The notes beneath the pieces are model-generated. The model did not search any database, was not told the DNA's origin, and saw only the letters and a list, made by a program, of their open reading frames with translations. Made by a program: the position numbers and the translations under genes. Shown one piece after another: positions 7,072 to 17,847 of a DNA stretch of 64,000 bases. Position 1 is the stretch's first letter. Each line of letters starts with the position of its first letter. This DNA comes from Streptomyces albiflavescens (GTDB taxonomy: Bacteria > Actinomycetota > Actinomycetes > Streptomycetales > Streptomycetaceae): assembly GCF_014645835.1 (NCBI RefSeq), contig NZ_BMMM01000002.1, positions 629,233-693,232 of the forward strand. The letters run 5' to 3'.

Positions 7072-8382
7072 TTAAAAGCCTCCGGAAGGGGCGTTCCATG
7101 GTTCACCGGAGCCAGGAGCGTCGAAGGCGCCCGGCAGTACGTCAGTCGTGGGACCGCTGTCGTACGTGTCGTTGGTGTTGTACGTGCCGTAGGCGGGATT
7201 CGTCTCACCGGTGTCGTACACGTCACTCGTGCCGTAGGCATTGGCGGCCGAATTGTCATAGACAGGGATGTTGTATCCCGTGTCGTTGAGGGGGTCGTAC
7301 GCCGATTGGGGCGCCTCGCCGACGGGGGGCGGGGAGGGGATGGGCCAGCTGCCCGATGTGCTGCTGCCGTCGACGCGCGGGAACGACTCGGTGGGCTGCA
7401 TGTCCATGGGCATCTGGAAGCGCTCGGTCGGGGCGGGACCGTAGTTGTCCGCGCCGGACGCCCCGCCGGACACCGCCCGGTAGGCGGCCGCGAAGCCGGG
7501 CACACTGCCCGTGGTCGCCGGGTCGGGTGCGGCCTCGTACAGCGGCGAAGGGGACTGGGTGCGCTGCGGGGGCACGAACGAGTCCCCCACGGACTGAGTC
7601 TGGGCGGAGCGTGCGGCGAAGCCCGGCAGCGGGGAGTCCGCGGCGGCGGCACGGGATGCCTCCAGCTCTTCGCGGACGCGGGCGCCGGGGCTGTTGTTCT
7701 CTCCGATGATCGCCAGGATCCGGTCGGCGACCTTGCGCTTGACGGGGCCGGAGGCCGAGCGCAGCGCCAGGGCGCCCATCACGGCGACCAGGCAGAGGCT
7801 GTAGAGCACCGTGACGTACGTCTTCGCGGGACGTCCCGCGTACAGGCCGTGCACCAGGGCGAGGCACCAGGCCGGATACGCCAGCATGTGCACGGCCCGC
7901 CAGCGTGCCGCGACCGGCGCGGGGGACGCGAAGGCGCTGCGCAGCGCGCCGGTGATGGCCGTGAAGATCATGAGCAGGCCGGCCAGGGAGCCGAAACCGA
8001 TAAGGCCGTTGGTGCCCGTGAGACCGAGTCCGAAGGGGATCAGCGCGGCGACCAGAGTGGTGTGGTCGAGGGCCAGCTTGACCGTGATGTGCAACAGGAG
8101 GAAGGCGACCGAGGAGACGGCGGTCGTCCTGTGCACGGCCTGGGCGACCAGCCGCTGACGCGTGTTGAGGAACAGCCGGTCGGTGGCGACGAGGCCCCAC
8201 ACCACGGAGCACGTGAGGGCGACCAGCGACAGCACGCCGGCGCCGAAGTTGAGAAAGTCGCGCAGGCCGTCGCCTCCGACCAGCACGACCATGGGTATGA
8301 GCAACAGAGCGGCAGCCGTCAGCGCCCCGTAGGCCGAGCGGCCCGGTCGGGGTACCGAGCTGTTGTTGCGGCGAGGGTTCAT
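7072..8382 (-). CDS. Membrane cytochrome b / ferric-reductase-like protein with disordered tail
   Basis: A 436-residue protein. Residues about 15-215 hold six hydrophobic helices. Histidines in HRTTAVSSVAFLLLH and in VHMLAYPAWCLALVH, each pair about 14 residues apart, fit the bis-heme b pattern of ferric-reductase-like membrane domains. The last ~200 residues are a Ser/Pro/Gly/Asp/Tyr/Thr-rich low-complexity tail, predicted disordered and probably cytoplasmic. The gene lies directly upstream of the NuoF-like gene, so both form one operon. I chose ATG 8382, preceded by GGGAG at suitable distance; a GTG-type start at 8445 would add 21 arginine-rich residues. The electron acceptor is unknown. 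Confidence 0.8.
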   Translation of the reverse strand: MNPRRNNSSVPRPGRSAYGALTAAALLLIPMVVLVGGDGLRDFLNFGAGVLSLVALTCSVVWGLVATDRLFLNTRQRLVAQAVHRTTAVSSVAFLLLHITVKLALDHTTLVAALIPFGLGLTGTNGLIGFGSLAGLLMIFTAITGALRSAFASPAPVAARWRAVHMLAYPAWCLALVHGLYAGRPAKTYVTVLYSLCLVAVMGALALRSASGPVKRKVADRILAIIGENNSPGARVREELEASRAAAADSPLPGFAARSAQTQSVGDSFVPPQRTQSPSPLYEAAPDPATTGSVPGFAAAYRAVSGGASGADNYGPAPTERFQMPMDMQPTESFPRVDGSSTSGSWPIPSPPPVGEAPQSAYDPLNDTGYNIPVYDNSAANAYGTSDVYDTGETNPAYGTYNTNDTYDSGPTTDVLPGAFDAPGSGEPWNAPSGGF

Positions 8383-8656
8383 GGGGGGGGTTACTCCCAA
8401 CGGTTCGGGGAAGCGGTCCCGAAGCCGCACTCTAGGTCGAGCCATACCGATGGGTACGAGGTTTGAGTTATTGCGTTGTTATCAAAGGGCAACAAGGTCT
8501 TTGTGTTGTCCCTTAGCGTCCGTTACGCGAAGTAATATTTGAATATTGTTCAGCTTGTTCCGGTGATCGCGCGGCGGTCGGAGGGGTGGCACGCGGTGCC
8601 GAACGGACCCCGGAAGGTCGTCGCGGCGCCCATGGCCGCTGCGGTACCCTGACGCC

Positions 8657-8695
8657 ATGTGTGCCGTACGCCTTCTGCTTAGCGAGCCGCGCTGA
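8657..8695 (+). CDS. leuS leader peptide (12 aa)
   Basis: The peptide MCAVRLLLSEPR has a quarter of its residues as leucine, in one run. Its only likely role is to let ribosomes sample charged leucyl-tRNA. No ribosome-binding site is visible, and the ATG coincides with the transcription start predicted from the TACCCT hexamer, so translation is probably leaderless. It is too short for ordinary gene finders. Confidence 0.7.
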   Translation: MCAVRLLLSEPR

Positions 8696-8739
8696 TCAGT
8701 CCCGACCGCTGAAGAACCGTGGTCGGAATCGGCGCGGCG

Positions 8740-8764
8740 TCCCCTCCTGTGCGAGGGGATTTTT
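8740..8764 (+). terminator. Attenuator terminator before leuS
   Basis: Stem TCCCCTC (8740-8746) / GAGGGGA (8753-8759) with a six-base loop is followed by TTTTT and CG. It lies between the leader peptide and the leuS start, so it must be read through for synthetase expression. Confidence 0.88.
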
Positions 8765-8819
8765 CGTTTCCTGAATGTCGCAGCCGCTGGCAGAGACGAT
8801 CGATGGAGCTTTGAGGATC

Positions 8820-11708
<2,889 letters not shown>

Positions 11709-11961
11709 TCGTTTCAGCTGGTGAGCGCGGCGGGTGGGCTTCGGCTCGGCCGCCGCGTCCGACCGGTTGCGGCTGAGTCGGTCGGTCCGGTCTTGGTCGA
11801 CTCGGCCTGCGCGGTCTCGGCCGTCGGTCTGTCCGGTTCTGGCCGACTCGGGGTAGTCCCCTACGGGCAGGTTCGGGGTTCTTCTGGAACTCCGGATCTG
11901 CCCGCAGCGTTTACCGTTGAAGAGCGCGGCGGCAGTTGTCGCGACCGGTTGGAGGAGGAGC

Positions 11962-12696
11962 GTGGTGGGAACCTTGATCACAGTTGTCGCCCTGCTCTTC
12001 CTGCTGTTCGTGGTGCTGGGCGCGTACGCCACGGTGAAGGTGGTCGGCGCCGCCAAGCGCGGTGTCGACCGCACGATCTCCCAGGCCCGACGCACGGTCG
12101 AGGACACCACTCTGCGCGCCAAGACCCTTGCCCAGCCGGGCCCGCTGGGCGAGCTGGCCCAGCTCCGCCTGAAGCTGCGCACCTCCATGCGGGCCACGCA
12201 GGACGCACTGCACGCGGGCGTGGCGGAGGACGAGTCGCTGAAGGAGTCCCTGGGGCTCTTCGAGCGGCTCAGCGTGCATGGGCACGAACTGGACGACGAG
12301 CTCAAGCGCCTGGAGACCGAGCCCGACCGGGGCGCGCTCGCCTCGCGGCTGCCCGGACTGCGCGAGCGCACGGAGCGGATCACACAGTCGGCGGACTCGC
12401 TGCGCTGGGCCGCGCGCGACCGGGCCCGGCGCTTCGCGGACGACGACCTGGACTCGCTGAGCGCACAAATAGACGTGGAAGCCGGCGCACTGCGGCACTG
12501 GACGACCGAGCCGAAGCCCGCGGCCTCCTGGCCCGAGGCACCGGCTCCGGACGCGGCCACCTCCGGCGGGCAGACCTGGCCGGACAGCCCGGAGTCCCGG
12601 ACGGCCGAGGAGCCGACCCGCTCCGCCATCACGCCGCCCGGCCGACGCCCCGCCTACCCCTGGCAGAAGAAGCCCCGTCCCGAAAGCACGACTTGA
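11962..12696 (+). CDS. Single-pass membrane protein with coiled-coil-like domain, unknown function
   Basis: About 244 residues. A single N-terminal hydrophobic helix (TLITVVALLFLLFVVLGAYA) is followed by a long charged, alpha-helical region (about residues 35-165) rich in Arg, Glu and Leu, likely a coiled coil. A proline-rich C-terminal tail ends in WQKKPRPESTT. GTG at 11962 or 11965 follows GGAGGAGGAG. It sits between leuS and the DegV gene in the same direction. No family recognised; it may be a membrane-anchored scaffold. Confidence 0.78.
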   Translation: MVGTLITVVALLFLLFVVLGAYATVKVVGAAKRGVDRTISQARRTVEDTTLRAKTLAQPGPLGELAQLRLKLRTSMRATQDALHAGVAEDESLKESLGLFERLSVHGHELDDELKRLETEPDRGALASRLPGLRERTERITQSADSLRWAARDRARRFADDDLDSLSAQIDVEAGALRHWTTEPKPAASWPEAPAPDAATSGGQTWPDSPESRTAEEPTRSAITPPGRRPAYPWQKKPRPESTT

Positions 12697-12768
12697 TCCG
12701 GCCGCTTCGGCCGCAGGTGGGAGGGGCCGGGCTGCCGCCCAGCCGCCCCGACAGGTAACCTCCAGCTC

Positions 12769-13614
12769 ATGTCCCGCCATGTCGCTATCGTCACCGATTC
12801 AACGGCCTACCTGCCGCCGCGGACGATGGAGCGTCACGGCATCACAGCGGTGCCGCTGACCGTTGTCCTCGGCGACCAGGCGCTTGAAGAGGGCACCGAG
12901 ATCTCGGCCCGCTCCCTGGCCCAGGCGCTGCAGAAGCGGCGCCCCGTCACGACGTCCCGGCCCAGCCCCGAGCTCTTCGCCGCGACCTACCGCAAGGTTG
13001 CCGAGTCCGGCGCCACCGACATTGTCTCCCTCCATCTGTCGTCCGAGTTCTCGGGCACCTACGACGCCGCGGTACTCGCGGCACGTGAGGCTCCGGTGCC
13101 CGTGCGGGTGGTGGACACCGGGATGGTCGCGATGGCCCTCGGGTTCTGCGCCCTGGCCGCGGCCGAGTCCGCGGAGTCGGGCGGCACGATCGACGAAGCG
13201 GTCACGGCCGCGGAGAAGCGCGCCGCGAGCACCTCCGCCTACTTCTACGTCGACACCCTCGACTATCTGCGCCGTGGCGGCCGGATCGGTGCCGCACAGG
13301 CACTGCTGGGCTCCGCGCTCGCGGTGAAGCCGCTGCTGCAGCTGGACGACGGCCGCATCGAACTCCTGGAGAAGGTTCGGACCGCGTCCAAGGCGATCGC
13401 CCGGCTGGAGGAGATCGTGGCCGAGCACGCCGGCAGTGCCCAGGTCGACATCGCCGTCCACCACTTGGCCGCCCCGGAGAGGGCCTCGGCTCTCGCGGAC
13501 CGGTTGCGGGAGCGCGTCCCTGGGCTGGCTGATCTGCATGTGAGCGAGGTCGGCGCGGTGATTGGGGCGCACACGGGGCCTGGGCTGCTGGGGGCGGTCG
13601 TCTCGCCTCGGTGA
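12769..13614 (+). CDS. DegV family fatty-acid-binding protein
   Basis: A 281-residue complete DegV protein. It starts with HVAIVTDSTAYLP, the DegV hallmark, and has LTTSRPSP-like sequence (PVTTSRPSPELF), SSEFSGTY near residue 90, and the C-terminal HTGPGLLGAVV. DegV/FakB proteins bind a fatty acid between two domains; in Firmicutes FakB presents it to the FakA kinase. No fakA-like gene is nearby, so the partner here is unknown. It precedes comEA-comEC, an order I recall from other Streptomyces. Confidence 0.93.
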   Translation: MSRHVAIVTDSTAYLPPRTMERHGITAVPLTVVLGDQALEEGTEISARSLAQALQKRRPVTTSRPSPELFAATYRKVAESGATDIVSLHLSSEFSGTYDAAVLAAREAPVPVRVVDTGMVAMALGFCALAAAESAESGGTIDEAVTAAEKRAASTSAYFYVDTLDYLRRGGRIGAAQALLGSALAVKPLLQLDDGRIELLEKVRTASKAIARLEEIVAEHAGSAQVDIAVHHLAAPERASALADRLRERVPGLADLHVSEVGAVIGAHTGPGLLGAVVSPR

Positions 13615-13644
13615 GCGTGCGCACCACTCATGTGGGTGGCGGAG

Positions 13645-13653
13645 TTATCCACA
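13645..13653. promoter_or_regulatory. Single DnaA-box-like nonamer
   Basis: The nonamer TTATCCACA, an exact match to the classical DnaA box, lies between the DegV gene and comEA. It is a lone site with no cluster, so it is not an origin. It could titrate DnaA or influence comEA. Confidence 0.45.
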
Positions 13654-13704
13654 ACTGGGTGGTAGTCCACCGAAATTGAGCAAGATCATCGCGAGAGTGC
13701 CGGG

Positions 13705-15234
13705 GTGCCCGATCCTCGTCGCATGGCACTTCGATCACGCTCACGCACAGCCACACCCACCAGCGGCCCGGGTCGCGGCCCCGTCTCCGACAGCCGCAGC
13801 CGCCATCGCCGCCGCCCACGCGGCAGGGCCCGACGCCACGAGGCATCGGCCGACGCCCTCCGGCTGCGCGCGGAGGCGCTCTTCGCCGAAAGGGTCGGAG
13901 AGCGCCGGGAGTTGGGGAACGCACCGCCGGCGGCGGACCGGGATGTGGGAGCCGACACCGCTGCGGGGTCGGGCCTTGCCGATGTGTGGGGACTGGAGAA
14001 CCGGGTCGGCGGGGCCCTGGGACGTGGCGGGGCAACGGCGGGTGGAAGCCTGCATCCTGATGGCGCCGGGGTGCGCGGGTCGTTGAGGCCTGCCGGCACC
14101 CGAGCGCACGGGAGGCTGAGCTCTGCTCGCGCCCGGGCACGTGGGGTGGTCAACCCTGAAGAGTCCTGGGCGCCGGGGTTGCCGAGCTCTGAAGGGGCGT
14201 GGGCCCGCGGGTTGCTGGGCTCCGGCGGCTCCCGGGTCAGCGGTGCCGTGGCTGCGGACCGAGAGGCACCGGACATGGGCGCGGCTCCTCTTGCGGACGG
14301 ACACGCGGATGCGCACATGGACATGCACGCGGATACGCACTCGGACGCGCACGCGCTCATGGACGCGCACGCGCCCATGGACACGGACGCGCACGCGGAT
14401 ACGCAGATGGACACGCGCGCGGACACGGACGCGCACACGCACATGGACACGGACGCGCGCGCCGACGTCGCTTCGAGTAGGGCGGTGTCGGGGGCGGCCT
14501 GGCGGGACCGGCTCGGGCCTGCCGTGCGGGAGCGGATGCCGGTGTGGCTGCAGTCGAGGTGCGGCCTTGAGCGCAGGAGCGTGGCCGCACTCACCGTGCT
14601 GCTGGTCGTCGCCGCGGTCTTCGCGGTGCAGCACTTCTGGGTCGGCAGAACTCAGTCGGTCCGGGCCCCCGAGGTGGTGCGGGCGGCGACTCCCTATGGC
14701 GGAAGGGCCGGACAGGGGGAGCAGCCGGACTCGGGACCGGATGCCTCGGCCGGAGCGCCGAGCCCCGTTGGCGCGGCAGGAACCGCGATCGTCGTGGACG
14801 TCAGTGGCAAGGTGCGCAGCCCTGGTCTGCAACGGTTGCCGTCCGGTTCTCGCGTCGCGGACGCGCTGCGCGCGGCGGGCGGGGTTCGCCCCGGCACGAA
14901 CACCGACGGTCTCAACCGCGCGCGCCTCCTCGCGGACGGCGAACAGATCGTGGTCGGTGCTCCCGCGCCCGTCGCGGGACCAGGCACGGGCGGTACGGGC
15001 CCAGTCGGCACAGGTGGGTCCGCCGCCGGCGCGGCGCCCTCCGCTCCGGTCGCGCTCAACACGGCCACAGTGGACCAGCTCGACAGTCTCCCGGGCGTCG
15101 GCCCGGTCCTGGCCCAGCACATCATCGACTACCGCACCCAGCACGGCGGCTTCCGCTCGGTAGACGAACTCCGCGAGGTGAATGGAATCGGGGATCGCCG
15201 CTTCTCCGATCTTCGGAATCTGGTACGGCCATGA
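13705..15234 (+). CDS. comEA: ComEA-like DNA-binding protein with Asp/His-rich repeat insert
   Basis: A 509-residue protein, much longer than a typical ComEA of about 200-350 residues. Domain order: a low-complexity Arg/Gly-rich N-terminal region (1-195), an Asp/His/Ala/Met-rich repeat (about 197-254), one transmembrane helix (about 293-312, AALTVLLVVAAVFAVQHF), an SLBB domain (about 361-420, VVDVSGKVRSPG), and a ComEA-type helix-hairpin-helix pair (about 450-509, LNTATVDQLDSLPGVGPVLA) that binds double-stranded DNA outside the membrane. Starts at GTG 13705; an ATG at 13723 is an alternative. Its stop overlaps the comEC start (ATGA). Together they resemble a DNA-uptake pair, though natural competence is not established in Streptomyces. 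Confidence 0.9.
   Translation: MPDPRRMALRSRSRTATPTSGPGRGPVSDSRSRHRRRPRGRARRHEASADALRLRAEALFAERVGERRELGNAPPAADRDVGADTAAGSGLADVWGLENRVGGALGRGGATAGGSLHPDGAGVRGSLRPAGTRAHGRLSSARARARGVVNPEESWAPGLPSSEGAWARGLLGSGGSRVSGAVAADREAPDMGAAPLADGHADAHMDMHADTHSDAHALMDAHAPMDTDAHADTQMDTRADTDAHTHMDTDARADVASSRAVSGAAWRDRLGPAVRERMPVWLQSRCGLERRSVAALTVLLVVAAVFAVQHFWVGRTQSVRAPEVVRAATPYGGRAGQGEQPDSGPDASAGAPSPVGAAGTAIVVDVSGKVRSPGLQRLPSGSRVADALRAAGGVRPGTNTDGLNRARLLADGEQIVVGAPAPVAGPGTGGTGPVGTGGSAAGAAPSAPVALNTATVDQLDSLPGVGPVLAQHIIDYRTQHGGFRSVDELREVNGIGDRRFSDLRNLVRP
14296..14466 (+). repeat. Asp-Ala-His coding repeat inside comEA
   Basis: About 170 bases of imperfect 6- to 12-base units (GACGCGCAC, GATACGCAC, GACACGGAC, ATGGACATG) encode strings such as HADAHMDMHADTHSDAH. 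Roughly half of the residues are Asp or His. It lies before the transmembrane helix and so is predicted cytoplasmic. Confidence 0.93.
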
Positions 15235-17843
15235 CCGGGCCGGAGGCGCCAGAAGAGGCGGAGGCGCCAGAAATGGCGAAGGTGCCGGAGGAGACAGAGC
15301 ACCCCGGTGCTGCGAGTCGACGCGCTGTGCATGCCGCCTCGGGCAAGCGGTTGGGTGCCTCGCATCCCCGGGAGGAAGGACCGACGGATCTCCGGCTCGT
15401 GCCGCCCGCTCTGGCGGCTTGGGTGACGGCAGCTGTGACGGTGGGCGCCTCGCCCGGCTGGGTCACGGGTGTGGCCGTGGTCTCCTTGGTCGCGGCCGGC
15501 GGGCTGATGGTGGCGGGGCGGAGAAGGACCAGCGGCGCGAAGGGACACGGGGGAGAGGGGACGGGTTCCTGGCGGCGGGTCTCCGTTGCCGCAGCGCTGC
15601 TCTGTGTCGCCGCGGCCGCGGCCTCTGCGGGGTTGCACGGGGCGGATCTGCGACGCGGACCCGTTCCCTCCCTGGCACGGCAGTTCGCCCATGTGACCGC
15701 CGAGGTGGAGATCACCTCCGATCCGCGGCTCACCCGGCCTCGGATCAAGGGGGATCACATGGCTCCGACGGCCGTGCTGCTGGACGCGGAGGTCAGGCGG
15801 TTGACGCGAGCAGACGGGACGGTCGTGGCGACACGCGCGCCGGTGCTGGTGATCGTCGACGCGCGCTCGCCGAGGGATTCACCTCGGCTCTCCGGCGGGG
15901 GCTCTGAGGGTTCGCCCTGGCTGTCGCTGCTGCCATCCACGCGGCTGCGGGTGTCGGCGCGGCTTGTGCCCGCCCTGTCGGACGGCGATGACATCGCGGC
16001 CGTTCTGCGCGTGCGGGGCGCCGCGCCGCCCGAGGTGGTGGGAGAGCCGTCCGCGTCGCAGCGGTTCGCCGGTCGGTTGCGTGAAGGCCTGCGGGAGGCG
16101 ACCGACGGACTCGAGACGGACGCGCGGGCGCTGCTGCCCGGACTGGTCGTGGGGGACACCTCGCGAGTAACGCCGGCGCTGGACGACGCGTTCAAGGCGA
16201 CCGATCTCACACACCTCCTGGCCGTCAGCGGCGGCAATTTCACGATCCTCCTCGCCCTGTTCATCGGACCGCCGGGCCTCGCCCAGCGTGCCGAACGACG
16301 AGGTCTCGCACCGCGGCTCGGCGTTTCGCTCCGGGCGACCGCGCTGCTCGGCGGAGCGCTCACGCTCGCCTTCGTGATCGTCTGCCGACCGGATCCGAGT
16401 GTGCTGCGGGCCGCGGCCTGCGGATCGATCGCGCTGCTCGCCATCGCGACGGGGCGCCGCAGATCGCTGATCCCCGCGCTGGCCACGGCCGTCCTGCTAT
16501 TGGTGCTGTACGACCCGTGGCTGGCCCGTAGTTACGGCTTCCTGCTCTCCGTCCTGGCGACCGGCGCCCTGCTCACCCTCGCCCCGCGGTGGAGCGCGGC
16601 GCTCCAGAGACGACGTGTGCCGCCGCGTCTGGCCGAGGCGCTCGCCGCGGCCGCCGCGGCGCAGGCCCTGTGCGCGCCGGTGGTCGCCGTCCTGTCGGCT
16701 CGGGTGAGCCTGGTGGCGGTGCCGTGCAATCTCCTCGCGGAGTTCGCGGTCGCGCCGGCCACGGTCCTGGGCTTCGCGACACTGGCGACGGCCTCGGTGG
16801 CGATGCCCGTCGCCAAGACCCTGGCGTGGTGCGCGAGTTGGCCCGCTCGGTGGATCGCGGACATCGCGCGTACCGGGGCGGCTCTGCCCGGAGGGGGAGT
16901 GGACTGGCCGGGCAGCTGGACGGGGGCGCTTCTGCTCGCTCTCGTCACGGCGGTGGTCGTGCTCGTGGGGCGACGGCTCCTGGGACACCCGTGGCTGAGT
17001 GGCGCGTGCGTGCTGCTGTTCCTGTTGGTCGTGGTGCAGCCGTCGCCTCTCACCAGGGTGATCACGGGGTGGCCGCCGCCCGGCTGGCGGTTCGCGATGT
17101 GCGACGTGGGGCAGGGTGACGCGACGGTGCTCTCTGCGGGCAGCGGTGCGGCGGTGGTGGTGGACGCCGGGCCCGATCCGGTGTTGGTCGACCGCTGCCT
17201 GAGCGCGCTCGGTATCACCACGATTCCGCTCGTCGTACTGACGCACTTCCACGCCGATCATGTCGCGGGGCTGCCGGGCGTGCTGCGCGGGCGTTCGGTG
17301 GGCGCGATCGAGACGACCGGTTTCGAGGAGCCACCGGACCAGGTCGAGTTCGTACGAAGGGAGGCGGCCGCACGACAGATCCCCGTGACGCGGGCCGTGG
17401 CGGGGGAGCGACGGCGCACGGGAAGCCTCGACTGGCGGGTGTTGTGGCCGCCCCCGAGCCCGGCCCCGACCCCGGACGGCCCGAACGACGCCAGTGTCGC
17501 CCTGATCGTACGGTCCGCCGGACTGCGGCTGCTGTTGCTCGGCGACCTCGAACCCCCGGCCCAGCGGGCCCTGTTGAGATCGTCGGCGGCTGCTGAGCTC
17601 GGAGCAGTGGATGTTCTCAAGGTCGCCCATCACGGCTCGGCCTACCAAGACCCGGATCTCATACGCAGGGTGGCTCCGCGGCTCGCGCTGATCTCGTGCG
17701 GCAAGGACAACCCCTATGGGCATCCCGCGCCGAGCACCGTCGCGGCGCTGCGGGCCGGAGGCGCGGTGGTGCTGCGGACGGACGAGGACGGGGCGCTGGC
17801 CGTCGTCGGTGCGAGCGGAGGGTTGAGTGTGGCGAGAGACTGA
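15231..17843 (+). CDS. comEC: ComEC/Rec2 family DNA-uptake channel with metallo-beta-lactamase domain
   Basis: An 870-residue polytopic protein. The N-terminal region has several hydrophobic helices and an OB-like segment. The ComEC competence domain (about 330-600) includes TDLTHLLAVSGGNFTILLALF, the family signature. The C-terminal metallo-beta-lactamase-like domain (about 615-860) has DVGQGDATVL, LTHFHADHVAGLPG and VLKVAHHGSAYQD, so the zinc ligands HxHxDH are present. In competent bacteria ComEC carries single-stranded DNA across the membrane, and its C-terminal domain may degrade the other strand. ATG overlaps the comEA stop. Function in this organism is unproven. Confidence 0.94.
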   Translation: MTGPEAPEEAEAPEMAKVPEETEHPGAASRRAVHAASGKRLGASHPREEGPTDLRLVPPALAAWVTAAVTVGASPGWVTGVAVVSLVAAGGLMVAGRRRTSGAKGHGGEGTGSWRRVSVAAALLCVAAAAASAGLHGADLRRGPVPSLARQFAHVTAEVEITSDPRLTRPRIKGDHMAPTAVLLDAEVRRLTRADGTVVATRAPVLVIVDARSPRDSPRLSGGGSEGSPWLSLLPSTRLRVSARLVPALSDGDDIAAVLRVRGAAPPEVVGEPSASQRFAGRLREGLREATDGLETDARALLPGLVVGDTSRVTPALDDAFKATDLTHLLAVSGGNFTILLALFIGPPGLAQRAERRGLAPRLGVSLRATALLGGALTLAFVIVCRPDPSVLRAAACGSIALLAIATGRRRSLIPALATAVLLLVLYDPWLARSYGFLLSVLATGALLTLAPRWSAALQRRRVPPRLAEALAAAAAAQALCAPVVAVLSARVSLVAVPCNLLAEFAVAPATVLGFATLATASVAMPVAKTLAWCASWPARWIADIARTGAALPGGGVDWPGSWTGALLLALVTAVVVLVGRRLLGHPWLSGACVLLFLLVVVQPSPLTRVITGWPPPGWRFAMCDVGQGDATVLSAGSGAAVVVDAGPDPVLVDRCLSALGITTIPLVVLTHFHADHVAGLPGVLRGRSVGAIETTGFEEPPDQVEFVRREAAARQIPVTRAVAGERRRTGSLDWRVLWPPPSPAPTPDGPNDASVALIVRSAGLRLLLLGDLEPPAQRALLRSSAAAELGAVDVLKVAHHGSAYQDPDLIRRVAPRLALISCGKDNPYGHPAPSTVAALRAGGAVVLRTDEDGALAVVGASGGLSVARD

Positions 17844-17847
17844 ACTC

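Larger units (their letters stand above)
8645..8764 (+). promoter_or_regulatory. Leucine leader-peptide attenuator upstream of leuS
   Basis: A TACCCT -10 hexamer (8645-8650) stands six bases before an ATG, which fits a leaderless transcript. The ATG opens a 12-codon peptide, MCAVRLLLSEPR (8657-8695), with three consecutive leucine codons CTT CTG CTT at 8672-8680. Downstream are a CCGACC/GGTCGG hairpin (8702-8707/8721-8726) and a longer helix pairing GCCGCGC (8686-8692, the end of the peptide ORF) with GCGCGGC (8732-8738). Then comes a U-tailed terminator (8740-8764). Stalling at the leucine codons would cover the 5' strand of the long helix. This arrangement is typical of ribosome-mediated attenuation, here sensing leucyl-tRNA in front of leucyl-tRNA synthetase. 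Confidence 0.75.

Noticed and set aside
5689..8466. Open frame of 925 codons on the plus strand opposite the NuoF-like and cytochrome b genes
   Set aside because: Arg/Gly/His-rich composition typical of a complementary-strand shadow; both real genes on the minus strand have clear motifs and GC3 signal.
8600..8764. T-box riboswitch before leuS
   Set aside because: No T-box sequence or specifier loop is seen, and the Leu-codon leader ORF explains the terminator better.
13645..13653. Replication origin at the DnaA box
   Set aside because: There is only one box, no AT-rich segment, and dnaA/dnaN are absent.
13741..15144. His/Val/Arg-rich frame (RVRVHVRVRVRV type) opposite comEA
   Set aside because: A shadow of the Asp/His repeat; ComEA domains and the comEC overlap support the plus strand.
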